45,754 nucleotides of DNA from an uncultured Bacteroidota bacterium (GCA_903927185.1 CAIYLW010000092.1:1-45754), one strand, 5' to 3'; shown: positions 8,540 to 17,961, counted from the stretch's first letter. Notes: generated from the sequence alone by a model not told the origin. A program made the numbers and translations.

Positions 8540-9187
8540 ATGAAGAAATTTGTACTTTTTTTTATATTCTTTACAGCGATTTTGATTTCCACCTCATCCA
8601 TGGCGCAGGAAAAAAATCCTTATCGCGATTCTGTGGTTCAATTCAATGGAGTTGTCATGACTGCTGATAGCTTGCGAGGTATTGGCTCTGCTAGCATAAT
8701 TGTAGAAGGTAAAGGAAGAGGTACCATTTCCAGTCCAGATGGTGTGTTCTCAATAGCTGTATTAAAGGGCGACCGAATTACCTTTTCCTGCATGGGATTT
8801 AAAAATTATAGCATTGCCATTCCGAGAGACTTAAAGGAAAATCAATATACCTGGATTCAGCTTTTGGTTACAGATACAGTTTACCTACCAGCCACCATTT
8901 TAAAACCCAGACCTACCAGGGAACAATTTGAACGAGATTTTGTGAATAATAAAGTGCCAGATGATTTGTATGAAATAGCAAGAAAAAACACAGATGAATC
9001 GCAGCGCAGGGTGTTAATTGCTAGTTTACCTGCAGATGGAAGAGAAGCAGTTAATTACCAAATGCGCCAACAAGCCAATAAATATTATTATAATGGACAA
9101 GTTCCTCCAATGAATATATTAAATCCTGCAGCATGGGCCGACTTTATTAAGGCTTGGAAAAGAGGTGACTTTAAAAGTAAAAATTAA
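8540..9187 (+). CDS. Secreted protein with CarboxypepD-like beta-sandwich domain
   Basis: I chose the ATG at 8540 (MKKFVLFF) rather than the in-frame ATG at 8510, because it starts a clean signal peptide (ending SSMAQ) and because a TATTTTTG box at 8527-8534 would lie inside the longer form. The protein (215 residues) has a carboxypeptidase-regulatory-like fold in its first half: VVMTADSLRGIGSASIIVEGKGRG, SSPDGVFSI and ITFSCMGFK. The second half is charged and unassigned. In Bacteroidetes this domain usually heads TonB receptors, but here it is a stand-alone periplasmic or surface protein of unknown role. A fatty-acid gene follows about 100 bp later with its own promoter. Confidence 0.8.
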   Translation: MKKFVLFFIFFTAILISTSSMAQEKNPYRDSVVQFNGVVMTADSLRGIGSASIIVEGKGRGTISSPDGVFSIAVLKGDRITFSCMGFKNYSIAIPRDLKENQYTWIQLLVTDTVYLPATILKPRPTREQFERDFVNNKVPDDLYEIARKNTDESQRRVLIASLPADGREAVNYQMRQQANKYYYNGQVPPMNILNPAAWADFIKAWKRGDFKSKN

Positions 9188-9238
9188 GGTTTAAACTGAT
9201 GAATTTTGAAGAGTGGATAGATTGTTTCTATTCACTTT

Positions 9239-9267
9239 TTTGTTTGTAGGAATTGACTGTAACTTTA
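9239..9267 (+). promoter_or_regulatory. Promoter of the hydroxyacyl-CoA dehydrogenase gene
   Basis: A -33 element TTTG (9239-9242) is spaced 17 bp from a -7 box TAACTTTA (9260-9267). Both fit the Bacteroidetes sigma-A pattern. The box ends 21 bp before the ATG at 9289. Confidence 0.55.
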
Positions 9268-9288
9268 CTATCTATATAAAATTTACTT

Positions 9289-10182
9289 ATGAATATTAAA
9301 CATATCAGCGTAATAGGTGCCGGAACAATGGGGAATGGCATTGCACATATTTTTGCTCAAAACGGATTTATTGTTAACCTGATTGATGTGAGTAATACCC
9401 AATTAGAAAAATCAGTTCAGACTATTACCAAAAATATGGACCGCCAAATTGCGAAAGCTGTGTTAACAGAAGAAGCCAAGCAAATCGCCCTAAATAATCT
9501 ACATGTTTTTACTAGCATTTCAGAGGGAGTGAAAGATGCTGACCTAGTGGTTGAAGCAGCTACTGAAAATTCAGAGTTGAAATTAAATATTTTCAAACAG
9601 TTAGATGAACATGCGCCAAAGGGAACCATATTAGCAAGTAATACTTCATCAATTTCTATTACAAAAATTGCATCTGTAACCAATCGTCCAAACTTAGTGA
9701 TTGGTATGCACTTCATGAATCCTGTGCCCATCATGAAATTGGTAGAAATTATTAATGGTTATGCAACCGACCAAACAGTAACTGATACCATTGTGGATCT
9801 CAGTAAAGTATTAAACAAAGTTCCTTGCGTGGTTAATGATTACCCTGGTTTTATTGCTAATAAAATTCTTATGCCCATGATTAATGAGGCGATTAGTAGT
9901 TTATATGAAGGTATCGCCGGAGTTGAATCTATTGATACCATTATGAAATTAGGAATGGCGCATCCAATGGGGCCATTGCAATTAGCAGACTTTATTGGAC
10001 TAGATGTTTGTCTTAGTATTTTAAATGTTTTGAACCAAGGATTTGGCAACCCTAAATACGCACCCTGCCCCTTATTGATAAATATGGTAACCGCTGGTAA
10101 ATTGGGCTTGAAAACAGGAGAAGGATTTTATCAATATTCAGCAGGATCAAAAGATTTAGTAGTTAGTGCACGGTTTAAATAA
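9289..10182 (+). CDS. hbd: 3-hydroxybutyryl-CoA / 3-hydroxyacyl-CoA dehydrogenase
   Basis: This 297-residue cytosolic enzyme oxidises (S)-3-hydroxyacyl-CoA with NAD. The Rossmann motif GAGTMG (10-15) is followed by an acidic residue at the second strand end (LIDV). The active-site histidine lies in GMHFMNPVPIMKLVEI, the serine in SNTSSISI, and the C-terminal dimerisation domain holds GFIANKILMPMINEA and HPMGPLQLADFIGLD. The length is typical of stand-alone Hbd/PaaH enzymes. It is followed 5 bp later by the YdcF-like gene. It probably serves fatty acid or butanoate metabolism. Confidence 0.95.
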   Translation: MNIKHISVIGAGTMGNGIAHIFAQNGFIVNLIDVSNTQLEKSVQTITKNMDRQIAKAVLTEEAKQIALNNLHVFTSISEGVKDADLVVEAATENSELKLNIFKQLDEHAPKGTILASNTSSISITKIASVTNRPNLVIGMHFMNPVPIMKLVEIINGYATDQTVTDTIVDLSKVLNKVPCVVNDYPGFIANKILMPMINEAISSLYEGIAGVESIDTIMKLGMAHPMGPLQLADFIGLDVCLSILNVLNQGFGNPKYAPCPLLINMVTAGKLGLKTGEGFYQYSAGSKDLVVSARFK

Positions 10183-10187
10183 TAATT

Positions 10188-10946
10188 ATGTTTTTTATAT
10201 TCTCTAAAATTTTATTCTTTTTAATATCCCCTGTAACATGGATGGGGGGATTTTTTTTATTCATTTTATTTTCAAAGAATCAAAATTTAAAAAGGAAATT
10301 AACAAAGCTGATAGTTGCTATTGCTGTTTTATTTAGTAATCCATACTTGTACCGATTTGCTGTAATGCATTGGCAAACAAATCCTGTAGAGCTCTCTACT
10401 CAAAAAGTTTATGAAGCTGGAATATTGCTTGGCGGTTTCTCGGGATATGACAGAAAAAATCATGGCTTTTTCAATAATACTTCTGATAGGTTTATACAAG
10501 CAACTAATTTATACCACCAAGGGATCATTAAAAAAATTATCATGACAGGTGGGGATGGGTCATTATCACAAGATGTTCCTTCTGAAACCTTTTTTGTTTC
10601 AGAACAATTAATTAAAAATGGCGTATCTAAAGATGCAATAATTTTAGAAAATAAATCTAGGAACACCTACGAAAATGCCATTTTCACAAAGCGAATAATT
10701 GATTCTTTGCAAATAAATGGTCCATACGTTTTGATCACTTCTGCAGAACATATGCCTAGGTCTGAAAAAACATTCCGGCATGCAGGTCTTATGGTGCAAC
10801 CATATCCATGTAATTACTTTGTATATGATGAGAAAATAGACTTAGAAAATACTATTGCACCTGATATTAGGTTATTGGTATATTGGAAATTTTTTTTAAA
10901 AGAAATAGTGGGTACAATTATTTATCAATTAACAGGGAAAGCATAA
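10188..10946 (+). CDS. YdcF/ElyC-family membrane protein (DUF218)
   Basis: This 252-residue protein opens with two hydrophobic segments (about 1-30 and 35-55), followed by a periplasmic-facing DUF218 domain: GILLGGFSGYD, IKKIIMTGGDG, the family's SRNTYENA signature and VLITSAEHMPRSEKTF. E. coli members ElyC and SanA take part in envelope and peptidoglycan or lipid-carrier homeostasis, but the reaction remains unclear. It starts 5 bp after hbd, so co-transcription is likely. Its stop abuts the convergent YigZ gene with no gap. Confidence 0.88.
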   Translation: MFFIFSKILFFLISPVTWMGGFFLFILFSKNQNLKRKLTKLIVAIAVLFSNPYLYRFAVMHWQTNPVELSTQKVYEAGILLGGFSGYDRKNHGFFNNTSDRFIQATNLYHQGIIKKIIMTGGDGSLSQDVPSETFFVSEQLIKNGVSKDAIILENKSRNTYENAIFTKRIIDSLQINGPYVLITSAEHMPRSEKTFRHAGLMVQPYPCNYFVYDEKIDLENTIAPDIRLLVYWKFFLKEIVGTIIYQLTGKA

Positions 10947-11549
10947 TTATTTAGCCAATTTCACATCCACTGTATGAAGGTCGTGTAATTTAAAAAGTAC
11001 TTCTTCTAATCTTGCTTTAGGAATACCAATTTTTAATAAACAAAACAATTGCTGTTCCTGGCCAATTACGTTGCAACTAAATTGTTTACAGATTGTCATC
11101 ACTTCATTCAGTCTAGTATAATCAAATTGCAATTCGTAAATAATCTCTACTGCTTTCTCTACTATAGGAACTAATTGTAACGCCATCACTGTTGACGTTT
11201 TATAAGCATTAATTAATCCAGGCACCCCCAATAATGTTCCTCCAAAATAACGAACTACAATAACAGCCATATTGGTGAGTAATTTACTATCGATCTGTCC
11301 TAATATAGGTCTACCCGCACTTCCACTTGGTTCACCATCATCTGATACTCGAAAATTATTACCATCTAACCCAATACGATAGGCAAAACAGTGATGTACT
11401 GCTTTGGGATTTTCTTTTTTTAATGAAAGCGATTGAACCTTGAAATCATCAACTGTTTGAATAGGAAATGCATAAGCTATAAACTTGCTTCCACGATCTT
11501 TAAATTCAGCGAAAGCCGACTTTTCTATAGTTTGATAAACATCCAACAT
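10947..11549 (-). CDS. yigZ: YigZ/IMPACT-family protein
   Basis: This 200-residue protein matches the YigZ family: an N-terminal UPF0029/Impact domain (EFKDRGSKFIAYAFPI, AVHHCFAYRIG, VSDDGEPSGSAGRPIL, VVRYFGGTLLGVPGLI) and a small C-terminal ferredoxin-like domain. Eukaryotic IMPACT modulates GCN1-dependent translation control; the bacterial role is not established. It is the last gene of the ribD-eamA-yigZ tract, 2 bp after the transporter gene. Confidence 0.93.
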   Translation of the reverse strand: MLDVYQTIEKSAFAEFKDRGSKFIAYAFPIQTVDDFKVQSLSLKKENPKAVHHCFAYRIGLDGNNFRVSDDGEPSGSAGRPILGQIDSKLLTNMAVIVVRYFGGTLLGVPGLINAYKTSTVMALQLVPIVEKAVEIIYELQFDYTRLNEVMTICKQFSCNVIGQEQQLFCLLKIGIPKARLEEVLFKLHDLHTVDVKLAK

Positions 11550-11551
11550 GA

Positions 11552-12442
11552 TTATAAATTAGCGCCAAATGCAATGAAATAAATAGCAACAATCGACAGT
11601 ATAATACCTAGCCAATTAATTGCCGACAACCGCTCCTTGAATAATACCCAAGCTACTACTGAACTAAATAAGACAATGCCCATATTGTTAACAGGAATAC
11701 TAGCTGAACTTTGCCAAGGGCTTTGCTTTAAAAAATGAACTAAACACCAGATAGAAAAATAGTTCGGGATACCAATCAATATACCAGCCAATACATTTTT
11801 AGCCGAAAAAACTTGCATTCCAATCAAATATTGATATTCTAGATAAAGCATACCAATAATAGACGCAGAAAGAAAACCACTAATTAAATATGCATTACTG
11901 TTTTCTGCAGTTATATAAGTTTGTTGCACATGGTTGATCAGTGAATCTAATAATCCACTTCCAAAGAAAAGTGCTACGGGTAATAAATAACTCCAATTTC
12001 CCCGTACTTTTTTCTTGTTCGGTTTAGATTCAATTGGTTGGTAACAAGTAAGTATCACTGCTATCAAAGCCAGTATCACTCCAAATAATTTCCATCCTTT
12101 AACTGTTTCATGGTACAAGTAAATAGATAATACCACTGGAATAATTAATGAAAGTTTATTAGCAACAGAGGCAACAGCTACACTAATTTTCTGTGCAGTC
12201 ATTCCCACAATATTAAAGATGGAAATAAAAAGAATACCCATAAACATTGCCCAGTGAAACCATGTTTGATGAATTACATCAGCATTAATTGGAAAAGCAC
12301 CGTTAACAATTGACCCTGTTATTACACAAGTAATATAATTAAACACAATTGCTTGAAAAATCGACACTTTGTATTTCTCGCACACCTTAAAAGAAAGAGT
12401 GAGATAACTAGTTAAAACAATACTGCCAATTAAATATATCAT
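11552..12442 (-). CDS. EamA/DMT-family transporter
   Basis: This 296-residue protein is mostly hydrophobic, with about ten membrane helices in two repeats, as in the drug/metabolite transporter superfamily. The second half has the typical end (WLGIILSIVAIYFIAFG). Substrate is unknown; relatives export amino acids, nucleotides or other small metabolites. It lies 12 bp after ribD and 2 bp before yigZ. A link with riboflavin precursors would be speculation. Confidence 0.85.
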   Translation of the reverse strand: MIYLIGSIVLTSYLTLSFKVCEKYKVSIFQAIVFNYITCVITGSIVNGAFPINADVIHQTWFHWAMFMGILFISIFNIVGMTAQKISVAVASVANKLSLIIPVVLSIYLYHETVKGWKLFGVILALIAVILTCYQPIESKPNKKKVRGNWSYLLPVALFFGSGLLDSLINHVQQTYITAENSNAYLISGFLSASIIGMLYLEYQYLIGMQVFSAKNVLAGILIGIPNYFSIWCLVHFLKQSPWQSSASIPVNNMGIVLFSSVVAWVLFKERLSAINWLGIILSIVAIYFIAFGANL

Positions 12443-12454
12443 TTAGCGTACTTA

Positions 12455-13507
12455 TTATTTATTTAATTCATTACGATAAACGAAAATAGTATCCGTAGAC
12501 AACTGAAATCTATCTTCCAATACATGCTCCTTTAGAATTGGTGCTACTAACCCAGCTTCAATATTCAGGCTTTCATTCTGAATAATTCTAGCTTCGTCCC
12601 AAATTCCTGAGTCAATAAAAGACTGTAATAATTTGGCTCCCCCTTCTACTAAAATACTTTGTATTGGGTAAGTATAACAGTAACTCATTATTTGCTCAAT
12701 GATATTTTTGTTAAAATCTAATTGCGCATAAATAAGCTGTTCATCAGTTTCATTTTTCAAATCATTGAAAACAATTGTAACTGCTTCATTTTGTAATAGA
12801 TGGTAAGTAGTCGGCACTTTTAAGTGTTGATCAATAACTATCCTAATAGGATTTTTTCCAGTCCACAATCGATTTGTAAGGGTTGGATTATCATTCAATG
12901 CTGTATTAGTACCTACCATAATGGCTGTTTCTTCACTACGCCAACGGTGTACCAAGCGATTTGACAATTCATTGCTAATCAGTAATCGTTCTTTAGTATC
13001 AGAAGCGATAAAATGATTTGCCGTTTCAGCCCATTTCAATATGATATAAGGCCTTTTAAATTGATGAAAAACAAAGAATCGTTTATTCAATTCTTTTGCT
13101 TCTTCCTCTAATACCTTAAGAACAACTTCAATCCCGGCTTCTTTTAATTTTTCAATTCCCTTCCCATTTACTTCCAAGAAAGGATCACTACAGGCAATAA
13201 CAACTTTGGGGATATGATGATCGATGATCAATTGCGAACAAGGCGGTGTTTTGCCATAATGGGCACAAGGTTCCAATGAAACATAAAGCGTTGATTCCTG
13301 AATGAGGTGGTGGTCTGACACAGAAACTGATTTAATACAATTTACCTCAGCATGAGCTTCTCCATATTTCTCGTGAAATCCCTCTCCGATTATCCGGTTG
13401 TTATAAACCAGAACTGCCCCTACCATAGGATTAGGCGCTACTGACCCAGCCCCCTCTAGAGCCAGTTCAAAACAACGCTGCATATAATTTGTTGTAATAT
13501 TAATCAT
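12455..13507 (-). CDS. ribD: Bifunctional riboflavin biosynthesis deaminase/reductase
   Basis: This 350-residue enzyme carries out the second and third steps of riboflavin synthesis. The N-terminal cytidine-deaminase-like domain has the zinc motif H52-A-E54 and the EPCAHYGKTPPC loop with C81 and C90. The C-terminal domain is the NADPH-dependent reductase (YIILKWAETANHFIA, VGTNTALNDNP, ILVEGGAKLLQSFI). Met9 (MQRCFELA) is an alternative start closer to E. coli RibD. It leads a three-gene minus-strand tract and is divergent from prmC. Confidence 0.96.
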   Translation of the reverse strand: MINITTNYMQRCFELALEGAGSVAPNPMVGAVLVYNNRIIGEGFHEKYGEAHAEVNCIKSVSVSDHHLIQESTLYVSLEPCAHYGKTPPCSQLIIDHHIPKVVIACSDPFLEVNGKGIEKLKEAGIEVVLKVLEEEAKELNKRFFVFHQFKRPYIILKWAETANHFIASDTKERLLISNELSNRLVHRWRSEETAIMVGTNTALNDNPTLTNRLWTGKNPIRIVIDQHLKVPTTYHLLQNEAVTIVFNDLKNETDEQLIYAQLDFNKNIIEQIMSYCYTYPIQSILVEGGAKLLQSFIDSGIWDEARIIQNESLNIEAGLVAPILKEHVLEDRFQLSTDTIFVYRNELNK

Positions 13508-13549
13508 CAGGAATTATCAAAAATAGCCAAATGGTAGTAACATTGCAGC

Positions 13550-14407
13550 ATGACCTTAGAATTAGCCAATTTGCAACTTAAATATCAGCTGGAAATTCTT
13601 TATGATAAAAGAGAAGCTTCACTAATAGCAAATATGGTGATGGAAAATATTACAGGAGTCAAAAGAATTGACCGTATCGTACAAAAAGATAAAAAAATAA
13701 GTCATGAACAAAGGCAATTACTTGACTTAAAAACAAATCGATTATTGAATAACGAGCCAATACAATATGTTTTAGGGGAGGCTTGGTTTGCAAATAAATT
13801 GTTTCAAGTAAATTCATCAGTTCTAATTCCTCGCCCAGAAACGGAAGAACTAGTAGCTTGGATCATCAAAGACAATTCAATACACCAATTTAAAGAGATT
13901 TTAGATATTGGAACGGGAAGTGGTTGTATTCCTATTACTTTAAAATTAGCGTTTCCTGATGCTTCTGTAACGTCAATTGATATTAGTAGTGAAGCCCTCA
14001 CTATGGCCCAAAACAATGCAATTGATCATAGTGTGGATATCAATTTAAAGCAAACAGACTTTCTGGAAGAATCGAATTGGCATGATTTGCCTTTATTTGA
14101 TTGTATAGTTAGCAATCCACCTTATATCAAAGATTCTGAAAGGAGTAAGATGAGCAAACACATCATTAAATTCGAACCTAGTATTGCCCTATTTGTAAGT
14201 GATGATGACCCCCTAATTTTTTATAGAAAAATTGCCTTACTAGGAAATACACATTTAGAAAAAAACGGAACCATCTATCTTGAAATAAATCAAATTTTAG
14301 GTGCTGAAGTTATTACCCTTTTTCAGGAGTTTGGATACCAAGCCGAATTAAGAAAAGATTTGATGGGAAATGATAGAATGATTAAAGCAGAAAAGCAAGC
14401 AAGTTAA
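13550..14407 (+). CDS. prmC: Peptide chain release factor N5-glutamine methyltransferase
   Basis: This 285-residue enzyme methylates the GGQ glutamine of release factors. It has a helical N-terminal domain, the linker VLIPRPETEEL, the SAM motif LDIGTGSGCIPI and the catalytic SNPPYI motif that binds the glutamine amide. Length and layout match HemK/PrmC. A TAACATTG box ends only four nucleotides before the ATG, so the 5' leader may be very short. Its stop overlaps the convergent exbD by 4 bp. Confidence 0.96.
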   Translation: MTLELANLQLKYQLEILYDKREASLIANMVMENITGVKRIDRIVQKDKKISHEQRQLLDLKTNRLLNNEPIQYVLGEAWFANKLFQVNSSVLIPRPETEELVAWIIKDNSIHQFKEILDIGTGSGCIPITLKLAFPDASVTSIDISSEALTMAQNNAIDHSVDINLKQTDFLEESNWHDLPLFDCIVSNPPYIKDSERSKMSKHIIKFEPSIALFVSDDDPLIFYRKIALLGNTHLEKNGTIYLEINQILGAEVITLFQEFGYQAELRKDLMGNDRMIKAEKQAS

Positions 14408-14808
14408 TTGGCACCAGTATTATTGACTGCCATTACAGGTGTTGCACCCAATTTTTTTATGATCTGCATGACCTTAATAGAGGTACCTAAATGAGAAGTA
14501 CTATCTCCATTGATAACAACAGAAGGTTTTTCGGTTTCTTTTGCTAAAAATAATTTCAATTCGGGTTCCAATTCATTAATCGTCATTTTTTTTGATCCCA
14601 AATATATTTGTTGATCTTTATCAATGGTAATGACAACAGTTTGTTTTGCCTTTGTATCACTTTTAGCTTTAGGATTTGAAACCTTGATCACATTCGGATT
14701 AGCCAATGTAGAAACTATCAGAAAAAATAATAACAGGATGAACAATATATCGTTCAATGCACCTGTATGTACTTCCGGATGATTTCTTAGTTTTTTGCGA
14801 ATGTTCAT
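14404..14808 (-). CDS. exbD: ExbD/TolR-type biopolymer transport protein
   Basis: This 134-residue inner-membrane protein has one N-terminal membrane helix containing the conserved proton-path Asp (D20 in GALNDILFILLLFFLIVST) and a periplasmic domain. With the upstream ExbB homologue it forms a proton channel that energises TonB-type outer-membrane uptake or a TolR-like envelope process. It follows exbB by 21 bp. No TonB is encoded beside it. Confidence 0.92.
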   Translation of the reverse strand: MNIRKKLRNHPEVHTGALNDILFILLLFFLIVSTLANPNVIKVSNPKAKSDTKAKQTVVITIDKDQQIYLGSKKMTINELEPELKLFLAKETEKPSVVINGDSTSHLGTSIKVMQIIKKLGATPVMAVNNTGAN

Positions 14809-14829
14809 TATGATTGAAATTAGAACAGA

Positions 14830-15510
14830 TTATCGAGTTGGTTCCTGTAAAATGTCCATAAATTCGGCACTTGCCATTTCCATTTTATTAACAGTTTTAT
14901 CGATTTGAGTGCTCAGAAAATTATACGCTACATAAGCGATCAAACCAATAATAAGGCCCGTTCCAGATGTAATCATTTTTGTATAAATACCACCAGCAAT
15001 AGTATTCAAGGTATATTCCCCAGTGGATGCTATACCATAAAATAATTGCACCATCCCAATAATAGTTCCCAAGAATCCAAACATAGGAGCAATACCCGCT
15101 ATTAATGATAGTATCGATAAGTTTTTCTCCATCTGATACATTTCAAGTTTGCCCACATTTTCCATACTCTTCTCAATAGCATCAATTGGTTTTCCAATTC
15201 TTTGAATCCCCTTATCAATCATTCTGGCAACTGGATTATTGGTATTCTTAGTTAAACTTCTCGCCGCACTAACGTTACCAGTAATGATATTATCACGAAT
15301 GATCCGCATAAAATTATCATCTATTCTAGAAGCTTTTCGAATAGCAATTAATCTTTCTGTGAATACAAAGATGGCAGCAGCTAACAAGAAATAAAGTGGG
15401 TACATAATAAACCCACCCTTTTCCAATAAATTCCACATCGATATTTTTTCGGGTATAGGAATTGCGGCTGCCGCTTTTTGAAGTGTATCTATTTGAAGGA
15501 GATCAAACAT
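14830..15510 (-). CDS. exbB: MotA/TolQ/ExbB proton channel protein
   Basis: This 226-residue protein has three membrane segments: about 34-50 (MYPLYFLLAAAIFVFTE), about 133-155 and about 170-195. The conserved C-terminal channel region reads IAPMFGFLGTIIGMVQLF and TGLIIGLIAYVAYNFL. It pairs with the downstream ExbD homologue. Whether the complex is ExbBD (TonB) or TolQR cannot be decided from context, since neither tonB, tolA nor tolB is in the window. Confidence 0.92.
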   Translation of the reverse strand: MFDLLQIDTLQKAAAAIPIPEKISMWNLLEKGGFIMYPLYFLLAAAIFVFTERLIAIRKASRIDDNFMRIIRDNIITGNVSAARSLTKNTNNPVARMIDKGIQRIGKPIDAIEKSMENVGKLEMYQMEKNLSILSLIAGIAPMFGFLGTIIGMVQLFYGIASTGEYTLNTIAGGIYTKMITSGTGLIIGLIAYVAYNFLSTQIDKTVNKMEMASAEFMDILQEPTR

Positions 15511-15573
15511 CTCTTAAGTATTTAAAGTGAACTTAAAATTAATGGTTCTACAAAAGAACAGCTCTGCTGTGAA

Positions 15574-15611
15574 TAAAAACACAAAAGCTTTCTATTTTAG
15601 GAAAGCTTTTG
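15574..15611 (-). terminator. Rho-independent terminator of the SPFH gene
   Basis: Perfect 11-bp inverted repeat CAAAAGCTTTC (15582-15592) / GAAAGCTTTTG (15601-15611) with an 8-nt loop. On the minus strand it is followed by TGTTTTTATT. It lies 32 bp after the SPFH stop codon and upstream of exbB. Confidence 0.85.
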
Positions 15612-15643
15612 CACATCAAGTTGAAAAACCTTGTATTCATTAA

Positions 15644-16579
15644 CTAACTAGTCTTTTTATCGGTATTCATTTTAACCATCCCCATAATCTGATGCATGGT
15701 ATTTTGCATACCCTCAGGACTCCCATCAAGAAATAACATATTCCCCTTTCCTAATTCTGCAAAATTTTTGATAGCTTCCGTCCACATACTAAATAATATG
15801 ACGTTCGTATCGAGATTTGCTTGCTTCATTTGTTCTGCAGCCTGGCTCATACCCTTGGCAACTTCTTCCCGGAATAGTGCAACACCCTGACCTCGTAAAC
15901 GAGCCGCTTCTCTTTCTGCTTGTGCTGCAATTTTAATAGCATTCCCTTCGGCTTCTGCAGCTTTTGTTTTTGTTATTAATAAGGCTTGGCCTTCATTTTC
16001 AGCTGCTGCTTTCAGATTATTACTCGCAACAACCCTACTCATGCTCTCCATTACGGCTTGATCAAAAGTTATGTCATTGATTTGCAAATCTTGCAAGTGA
16101 TAACCCCAACCTTCTAATGATTGGTCTATTTGTTCTTTTACAAACTCTACAATCTCTTTGCGTTGCAATAATATTTCAGCCTGCTTCTTGGTTGCAACAA
16201 ATCCCCGGATACTTCCTTCCACGGTACGTATCAAAGCTTGCATCAAATCCTTATCACTGAAAAATTTAAATGCCACATTTTTGATCGACTCTTCATCCTG
16301 ATTGATTACAGAATAAAGTAACATGCTTTTAAAATAAACATTTGCTTGGTCTAAAGTAACAGCTTGAAACTCCAACTCTACAGAGCGATTCTGTATGCTA
16401 ATTGTTTTAAAAACCTGCTCAAAAATGGGAAATTTAAAATTCAGTCCAGGTCGAAGTATCCGCCGATACTTTCCAAACAATGTAATTACGGCTATAGTCC
16501 CTTGGTTTACGGTTACCAATCCACTAAAAACAATGACCGCCAAAACTATAACCCACCAAAAATCAAGTAGGAAATTCAT
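15644..16579 (-). CDS. SPFH/band-7 membrane scaffold protein (stomatin/QmcA-like)
   Basis: This 311-residue protein has one N-terminal membrane helix (about 5-25), then an SPFH domain (VNQGTIAVITLFGKYRRILRPGLNFKFP, NRSVELEFQAVTLDQ) and a long Ala/Glu-rich coiled coil (about 185-260) that drives oligomer formation. Family members organise membrane microdomains and modulate membrane proteases. It looks monocistronic, with its own terminator. No NfeD-type partner is adjacent. Confidence 0.9.
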   Translation of the reverse strand: MNFLLDFWWVIVLAVIVFSGLVTVNQGTIAVITLFGKYRRILRPGLNFKFPIFEQVFKTISIQNRSVELEFQAVTLDQANVYFKSMLLYSVINQDEESIKNVAFKFFSDKDLMQALIRTVEGSIRGFVATKKQAEILLQRKEIVEFVKEQIDQSLEGWGYHLQDLQINDITFDQAVMESMSRVVASNNLKAAAENEGQALLITKTKAAEAEGNAIKIAAQAEREAARLRGQGVALFREEVAKGMSQAAEQMKQANLDTNVILFSMWTEAIKNFAELGKGNMLFLDGSPEGMQNTMHQIMGMVKMNTDKKTS

Positions 16580-16640
16580 ACAGTATATTTTAATGTAAGT
16601 TAAGTAATAAATGAGTCGTTAACTGATTAATAATATTACA

Positions 16641-17888
16641 CTAGCCATGCAATTCCCATACTTGCACCAGTTCAATTAAAACTTTAACGGCCTGTTCCAT
16701 ATCTCCAACACCAATCCATTCGTGCTTGCTATGTATCCCTTGCATACCAGTAAAAATATTGGCACAGGGTAATCCCATAAAACTTAACTTACTACCATCT
16801 GTACCGCCTCTAATTGGTGTATTGTTCATAGCAATTCCTAGTCTCGCATATGCTTCTTGCACATACTCGCTAACTGCTGGGTGATTATCCAATACTTCTT
16901 TCATATTACGGTACTGTTGTCTCACTTCAAATTGCATGAAAGCTTTGGGATGCTTTAGCAACACTGATTCAGCAATATTTTTTAATTTTTGTTCATGGTC
17001 TGCTAATTGATTGGTATCGAAATCTCGAACGATAAATTCAATGACTGCTTTTTCTGACCCACCTTCAAATGAAACAGGATGTACAAAACCCTCTTTCCCT
17101 TCAGTAGTTTCCGGACTCCAGGTATCTTTAGGTAAAGCTGCTAAAATCTCTCCTCCAATTTTTAAAGCATTCACTAATTTATTTTTACCATCGCCTGGAT
17201 GTGCTATTACTCCGTTAATAGTTATGATCACTGCATCTGCACTAAAAGTTTCATCTTCGAAATCACCTAAATCCCCTCCATCTAGTGTATAACCAAAATC
17301 AGCTCTCAACTTTTGCATATCCAATTTCTCTGTGCCTCTTCCAACTTCTTCATCGGGAGTAAATAAAATTCGAATATCTCCATGTGGAATCTCAGGATGT
17401 TTGATTAAATAATTAGCCATATCCATGATAATTGAGATACCAGCTTTATCATCTCCACCTAATAAGGTTTTTCCACTCGCAGTTATGATAGTTTTATTTA
17501 AATGTTTCAACAAGTAGGGATATTTCGAACTGCTTATTATTTGTGCAGTATCATCCGGCAAAATAATATCCATTCCGTTGTAATGCTGATGCACCAATGG
17601 TTTCACATCAGTACCACTACAATCAGGGGCTGTATCAACATGTGAACAAAAACAAATTACAGGCACTTGTTTAGCAGTATTCGAGGGTATAGTAGCATAT
17701 ACATAACCATATTCATCTGCATGAACTTCTTGCAATCCTATCTCTTTTAATTCGAATGCTAATAAATTAGAAAGTATTTTTTGTTTTTCGGTACTTGGAT
17801 TCGTGTGACTATTTGGATTGCTCTGCGTATCAATCTGAACATATCGCAGAAATCTTTCCATTACAGTAAAATTATATTCAAAAGGCAT
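16641..17888 (-). CDS. pepT: Peptidase T (tripeptide aminopeptidase)
   Basis: This cytosolic M20B metallopeptidase removes N-terminal residues from tripeptides. I chose the ATG at 17888 (MPFEYNFTVMERFLRY, 415 residues) over the in-frame ATG at 17942 because it aligns with E. coli PepT (about 408 residues). Dinuclear zinc ligands are visible: CSHVDTAPD, GGDDKAGI, TPDEEVGRGTE, LDGGDLGDFE and GIHSKHEW; the substrate Asn/Arg region reads RGGTDGSKLSFMGLP. It stands alone between the FKBP terminator and the SPFH gene. Confidence 0.96.
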   Translation of the reverse strand: MPFEYNFTVMERFLRYVQIDTQSNPNSHTNPSTEKQKILSNLLAFELKEIGLQEVHADEYGYVYATIPSNTAKQVPVICFCSHVDTAPDCSGTDVKPLVHQHYNGMDIILPDDTAQIISSSKYPYLLKHLNKTIITASGKTLLGGDDKAGISIIMDMANYLIKHPEIPHGDIRILFTPDEEVGRGTEKLDMQKLRADFGYTLDGGDLGDFEDETFSADAVIITINGVIAHPGDGKNKLVNALKIGGEILAALPKDTWSPETTEGKEGFVHPVSFEGGSEKAVIEFIVRDFDTNQLADHEQKLKNIAESVLLKHPKAFMQFEVRQQYRNMKEVLDNHPAVSEYVQEAYARLGIAMNNTPIRGGTDGSKLSFMGLPCANIFTGMQGIHSKHEWIGVGDMEQAVKVLIELVQVWELHG

Positions 17889-17961
17889 GATGATAATTTC
17901 TTGCAAGATAGTGTTTGAGATACGGGGTACAAAAAAAGGCAAAAATCAAAATTGAAAATTC

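Noticed and set aside
10188..10946. Possible glycosyltransferase or transporter identity for the YdcF-like gene
   Set aside because: The DUF218 signature segments are clear and there are only two membrane segments.
17889..17942. 18-residue N-terminal extension of peptidase T
   Set aside because: The extra residues (starting MPFFVPRI) have no match to the family; the second ATG gives the normal PepT length.
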